DNA from: Deltaproteobacteria bacterium
GTDB lineage: Bacteria > Myxococcota_A > Polyangia > Polyangiales > Houyiibacteriaceae
Assembly (NCBI GenBank): GCA_003647035.1
Contig: QMMB01000118.1
Location: 1 to 8,653, forward strand
DNA: 8,653 nt
Direction of reading: 5' to 3'
In this document: positions 5,434 through 8,653 of the stretch, piece by piece
Numbering within the stretch: the first letter of the stretch is position 1
How the letters are laid out: each line of letters opens with the position of its first letter
Made by a program: the position numbers and the translations under genes
The notes under the pieces: model-generated
What the model was told of the DNA's origin: nothing
Database searches by the model: none
The model's input: only the letters and a program-made list of their open reading frames with translations

Positions 5434-6288
5434 ATGGTTGACCCAATGACGGGCGATCGAGGCGCTCCCCCCGATGCACGGGATCTCCTTAGGAAATACG
5501 ACCTGCTTCCGAAGCGATCGTTCTCTCAGAATTTCTTGATACAACCGGGCGCCATAACCCAGATCGCGGACGCCACGGCGGCGCTGGGCCATCAGGTCGT
5601 CGAGCTCGGACCGGGTCTCGGGGCACTGACGTACGCCCTGCTCGAGCGGGGCTGCCACGTCCTCGGTGTCGAGCTGGACCGGGACATGGTTCGGGTGCTG
5701 CGGGCGGAGTTCTCGGATCAGGAACGCTTGGAGCTGCGCCATTCCGATGCTGCGAAAGTCGATCTCGCGGAATATTCGAGCGCCTGTGGGTCGAAGCTCG
5801 TCGTGACTGGCAATCTTCCGTATCAGGCGACCGGCGCCATCCTGCGGAGGGTGATCGCGCATCGCGGCGTTCTACACGGCGCTGTCATGATGGTGCAGCG
5901 CGAGGTGAAGGACCGACTCGTCGCAGAGCCGGGGACCAAGCAGTATGGAGCGTTGACCGTGTTCACGCGGGCAGCCTTCGAGATCGAGACGGTATGCCGA
6001 TTGCGGCCGGGGTCGTTTTATCCTGCACCCAAGGTGGACAGCGCGGTGGTCCGCCTCCTTCCGCGTAAGATACCCCTGGCCGAGGAGACGGAGACCTTCC
6101 AATCCGTCGTTCGCGCGGCGTTTCAGATGCGCCGAAAGACGCTTCGCAATGCGTTGCGCGCCTTGGGCAACGCGGACCGGGCCGACCACGCCCTGAGCGG
6201 AGCGGGCATCGACCCCGGAAGACGCGGCGAAACGCTTTCGATCGAGGAGTTCGCGAGCCTGGCGCAGTGCTGGGACGCCGCGGGCTAG
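5434..6288 (+). CDS. rsmA: 16S rRNA (adenine1518-N6/adenine1519-N6)-dimethyltransferase
   Basis: RsmA (KsgA) uses S-adenosylmethionine to dimethylate two adjacent adenines in the 3' terminal hairpin of 16S rRNA, a late checkpoint of 30S subunit maturation in the cytoplasm. The 284-residue product has the family's usual length. Seen in order: SQNFL (31-35), the SAM-binding loop VVELGPGLGALT (55-66), the acidic strand end VELD (79-82), catalytic motif IV NLPY (127-130), MVQREVKDRL (153-162), FYPAPKVDSAVV (195-206) and the C-terminal FQMRRKTLRNAL (230-241). All key motifs are intact. An in-frame stop at 5431-5433 fixes the start at or after ATG 5434; ATG 5446 is an alternative that drops four residues. 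Neither has an obvious Shine-Dalgarno sequence. A TATAAT lies at 5348. The lipoprotein gene begins 45 nt downstream and is probably co-transcribed. Identification is secure. Confidence 0.97.
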   Translation: MVDPMTGDRGAPPDARDLLRKYDLLPKRSFSQNFLIQPGAITQIADATAALGHQVVELGPGLGALTYALLERGCHVLGVELDRDMVRVLRAEFSDQERLELRHSDAAKVDLAEYSSACGSKLVVTGNLPYQATGAILRRVIAHRGVLHGAVMMVQREVKDRLVAEPGTKQYGALTVFTRAAFEIETVCRLRPGSFYPAPKVDSAVVRLLPRKIPLAEETETFQSVVRAAFQMRRKTLRNALRALGNADRADHALSGAGIDPGRRGETLSIEEFASLAQCWDAAG

Positions 6289-6333
6289 CGCGTGGATGGC
6301 GGGGCGGCGGTTCGGCATGTATCGTGCGCCCGG

Positions 6334-8163
6334 ATGTTGAGAATCGCGTTGTTGTGTGCCGCGTTGACCCTGCTCGCCAGCTGCGCGCCGAAAAAAGTCG
6401 AAAGCCCGCTCGAGACGGCGCCCCCTGCGCAAATCGCGCGAGCGCGGGCCCTCGCATCGAGTGGCGACATCCGGGGCGCGCAGAATGCGTACGAGACATT
6501 CATCATCGGCCACCCGGGGACCGCGGAGGCGGACCTGGCCCGTCTCGAGCTCGGCGTCCTGGGGTCCGACATCGGCCGGTGCCAGAGCGCGATGGCGCAC
6601 TTTCAACAAGCCCAAGACAGCGCCGACCAGGCCATCGCGCTCCGTGCATCCCTTTACTTGGGCTCCTGTCAGCTGCAGTTAGGGGACCCGGAGCGGGCGC
6701 TTCAGACCATCGAACCGCTCGCCGCAGAGCGCTTCTCGAGCGAAGAGCAGGCACTGTTGTGGGACACGGCGGTGGTTGCCGCGGAGCAGACGACCAGCGC
6801 GACCTTAGCCCTCCAGGTGTTGGACGCGCTCATCGAGCAGGGCGGCGACCCGCCGGACCCCCAGCGCGTGGACGCTGCGCTCGCTCTGTTGGTTCAGAAG
6901 CTCACGATCGAAGAGACGGCGTTGCTGTTCGACGAGCTGCGGGCCGGCGCCCTGCCCCACGTCGCTGTGTCGATGCGACTGCTCCTCCACGCCCTCGACA
7001 CGCAGGACGCAGAGTCGGTGGTACGGGCTTCCGACGCGTTGCGCGTGAGCGATTCCATCGAGAACCCCGAAGTCACCATGCTGGTCGCGCGGGCCGATGA
7101 GTTCCTTCACGGCAATCCGTATGTCGTCGGCGCGCTGCTCCCGTTGAGCGGACGCGGGCGTGAGGTGGGCCGTCAGCTCTTGCAGGGCATGCAGCTCGCC
7201 GCGCTCGACGAGGGCGGTCCGGAGCTCGTGGTCGAGGACACCGCCGGCGACCCCTCGAGAACGACCGCAGCGGTGGAGTCCCTCATAGGGAACCAACGAG
7301 TCGTGGCGGTACTCGGGCCGGTCGGCAGTCGGACCACGGAGGCAGCGGCCGCCTCGACGCGGCGTGCGGGGGTCCCGCTCCTGAGCTTTTCGGCTTCCGA
7401 GGAGACGACGAGCGCCGGCGAGCAAGTGTTTCGATTTCTTTATAGTCCCCGTGACGAGCTCACAGCACTGGTGGGCAAGGCGCGCGCGCGCGGGCTGTCG
7501 AGGTTCGTGGTTCTCTATCCGGACCACGGCTACGGGCGCACGATGGAGCGCCTGTTCGACCAAGAGGTCGCGGCGGCCGGCGGAATCTATTGCGACGGTG
7601 TCGCGTATCCGCCGGGCACCAAATCGTTCGTCGACTACGTGCGAACCGTTCTCGAAACGACATGCGACGTCGTGCTCTTCGCCGATGTGGCGGATCAGGT
7701 CGCGCTCATTGCCCCCACCTTCGCCGCCGAGGGGGCGTGGAGCATCGCTGGCGGCACGCTTCCGGAACACGCGGAGCGCGAGGTTCACTTCCTGCTTCCG
7801 AGTCTGAGCTGGTCACCCAAGCTCGTCGGCCGGGCGCAGCGCTACCTTCAGGGCGCGTTCATCGCGCTGCCGTTCTACGCAGCCTCTGAAGCGGCTCTCA
7901 ATCAGCACTTCCGAACGGCGTATGAGACCCGGTACGGAAGAGCCCCTCAGATGTTCGCTGCGTACGGCTACGACGCCTATCGCATGATCTCCGCGACCCT
8001 GCGGCAGGGCAACCAGACCCGGCAAGCGCTCACCGATGCGCTGAAGAACGGTTCGGGCGTGACGCCAGTTACCTCGGTGGATTCGTTTTCACCCGAGCGC
8101 GCGCCGGCACGCCCGCCGCGGGTCTACGAAGTCCGGGGCGCGCTGCTGCAGTCCGTGGAGTGA
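6334..8163 (+). CDS. Lipoprotein with TPR-like N-terminus and periplasmic-binding domain (LpoA-like)
   Basis: This 609-residue product starts with a lipoprotein signal: hydrophobic core, then LASC with lipidated Cys17. The +2 residue is Ala, not Asp, so outer-membrane sorting would be expected under the Lol +2 rule. Residues about 32-250 are helical and TPR-like (ALASSGDIRGAQNAYE, LGDPERALQTIEPL). Residues about 262-600 look like a type I periplasmic-binding (Leu/Ile/Val-binding) domain: VVGALLPLSGRGREVG, VVAVLGPVGS, VPLLSFSASEET, FVVLYPDHGYGR, FAAYGYDAYRMI. This architecture matches LpoA, the outer-membrane activator of PBP1A, and similar proteins are often called penicillin-binding-protein activators. 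A GTG at 6292 opens the same frame, but the ATG at 6334 puts the signal peptide at the N-terminus. It follows rsmA by 45 nt. A solute-sensing role is the main alternative; the PBP link is inferred from fold alone. Confidence 0.86.
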   Translation: MLRIALLCAALTLLASCAPKKVESPLETAPPAQIARARALASSGDIRGAQNAYETFIIGHPGTAEADLARLELGVLGSDIGRCQSAMAHFQQAQDSADQAIALRASLYLGSCQLQLGDPERALQTIEPLAAERFSSEEQALLWDTAVVAAEQTTSATLALQVLDALIEQGGDPPDPQRVDAALALLVQKLTIEETALLFDELRAGALPHVAVSMRLLLHALDTQDAESVVRASDALRVSDSIENPEVTMLVARADEFLHGNPYVVGALLPLSGRGREVGRQLLQGMQLAALDEGGPELVVEDTAGDPSRTTAAVESLIGNQRVVAVLGPVGSRTTEAAAASTRRAGVPLLSFSASEETTSAGEQVFRFLYSPRDELTALVGKARARGLSRFVVLYPDHGYGRTMERLFDQEVAAAGGIYCDGVAYPPGTKSFVDYVRTVLETTCDVVLFADVADQVALIAPTFAAEGAWSIAGGTLPEHAEREVHFLLPSLSWSPKLVGRAQRYLQGAFIALPFYAASEAALNQHFRTAYETRYGRAPQMFAAYGYDAYRMISATLRQGNQTRQALTDALKNGSGVTPVTSVDSFSPERAPARPPRVYEVRGALLQSVE

Positions 8164-8226
8164 CACCAACCAGGCTCGGCGCACCCCGATAAGCGCCCGG
8201 CTCCATCGCCCCTGGGGAAAGGGGGG

Positions 8227-8653
8227 TTACTCCGCCCTTTTGGGCAGGCCGGGCATGGACAGTAGCCGTTGGACGCCCTGTTCGTCGTAGCGGACCAAGC
8301 CCTCCGCTTCGAGGCCTTGTACGATGGCGACGATAGCGCCGAGCCGTCTCTGCTGGCTCAGGCGTTCGCGGAGCTCTGTTTCGACCTCCTCGAATGTGCG
8401 CATGTCCCCGGGCAGGATCTCGCTCACTACGATGGCGTGCCACCCGTACGAAGTCTGGATTACATTCTTGACTGGCCCTTCGGATTTGGCTCCAAACACC
8501 GCGTTTTTATAAGCCTTCTTTAGACTGGCCTTTTCGGTGATCGCGGGAAGCTCCTCGGCTTTGACTTGGAGGCTCCCGTCCCCGGGCGCCCCGTCCGCGT
8601 AGCGATCGTAGACGGTTCGGGGGTCCTCGGCTCGTTGCAACTCCCGTAAGATC
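8227..8653 (-). CDS. Parvulin-type peptidyl-prolyl cis-trans isomerase, C-terminal part (cut by window edge)
   Basis: The frame is open to the right edge with no stop, so the N-terminal part lies beyond the window; 141 residues are visible, ending at TAA 8229-8227. The visible part holds the second half of a PpiC/rotamase domain: a poorly conserved GDGSLQVKAEEL stretch, AYKNAVFGAKSEGPVKNVI, then the typical QTSYGWHAIVVSEI core strand with the conserved Gly-Trp-His. A helical tail (FEEVETELRERLSQQRRLGAIV) and a short end follow. Enzymes of this family catalyse prolyl isomerisation and commonly act as periplasmic or lipoprotein chaperones (PrsA, SurA, PpiD). The missing N-terminus would show whether it has a signal peptide or lipobox. 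It converges on the lipoprotein gene across a 63-bp spacer. The TTG at 8640 is not a credible start because it falls inside the domain. The family is confident; the subtype is unknown. Confidence 0.87.
   Translation of the reverse strand, partial: ILRELQRAEDPRTVYDRYADGAPGDGSLQVKAEELPAITEKASLKKAYKNAVFGAKSEGPVKNVIQTSYGWHAIVVSEILPGDMRTFEEVETELRERLSQQRRLGAIVAIVQGLEAEGLVRYDEQGVQRLLSMPGLPKRAE

Noticed and set aside
7480..7492. Alternating GC run (possible Z-DNA or slippage tract)
   Set aside because: It simply encodes Ala-Arg-Ala-Arg in the lipoprotein reading frame, ordinary for GC-rich coding sequence.
6805..7788. 327-codon minus-strand frame opposite the lipoprotein gene
   Set aside because: Arg- and His-rich translation without a domain or ribosome site, lying entirely within a well-supported coding gene.
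8164..8226. Possible bidirectional terminator between the lipoprotein and isomerase genes
   Set aside because: Only GGCGC/GCGCC arms with a 10-nt loop (8178-8197) and a short CCCCTGGGG are visible, with no U-tract on either strand; too weak to call.

Overview
This 8.65-kb, GC-rich window looks chromosomal and most resembles a myxobacterium-like (Myxococcota, formerly deltaproteobacterial) genome. The reasons are gene style rather than any marker: a small helix-turn-helix gene directly ahead of pilM, a LysM plus DUF882/M15-type exported protein, a TPR-GAF-sigma-54 activator with a Fis-type HTH, and a lipoprotein joining TPR-like helices to a periplasmic-binding domain. I see no insertion sequence, phage gene, CRISPR array, tRNA or rRNA.

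Layout. (1) 2-1384, minus strand: a XRE-type DNA-binding protein followed 9 nt later by pilM, the first gene of the usual pilMNOPQ type IV pilus alignment cluster; pilN would lie to the left of the window. (2) 1385-1706: the main non-coding region. It has an AT-rich island with a tandem repeat, a candidate promoter with an embedded palindrome for the XRE-pilM pair, a candidate sigma-54 promoter pointing the other way, and two hairpins just ahead of the next gene. (3) 1710-2639, plus strand: an exported LysM/LysM/DUF882 cell-wall protein. It converges with (4) 2636-5059, minus strand: an 807-residue sigma-54-dependent activator. The two genes share one CTAG as their stop codons. (5) 5129-5302, minus strand: a 57-codon gene just upstream of the activator, small enough for default gene callers to miss. 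(6) 5434-8163, plus strand: rsmA (ksgA), then a 609-residue TPR plus periplasmic-binding lipoprotein of the kind often annotated as a penicillin-binding-protein activator. (7) 8227-8653, minus strand: the C-terminal part of a parvulin-type peptidyl-prolyl isomerase that runs off the right edge.

How they fit together. Much of the window serves the cell envelope: pilus assembly (PilM), peptidoglycan binding or trimming (LysM-DUF882), a surface lipoprotein and an envelope-type chaperone. Two transcription factors sit among them. The most testable idea is that the XRE protein controls its own operon with pilM, and that the sigma-54 activator or a paralogue drives the neighbouring LysM-DUF882 gene from the GG-N10-GC element at 1552-1567. 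Both are inferences from position and motif. I did not find a clearly new multi-gene system. The best candidates for undescribed biology are the 57-aa protein and the structured 5' region of the LysM-DUF882 gene.
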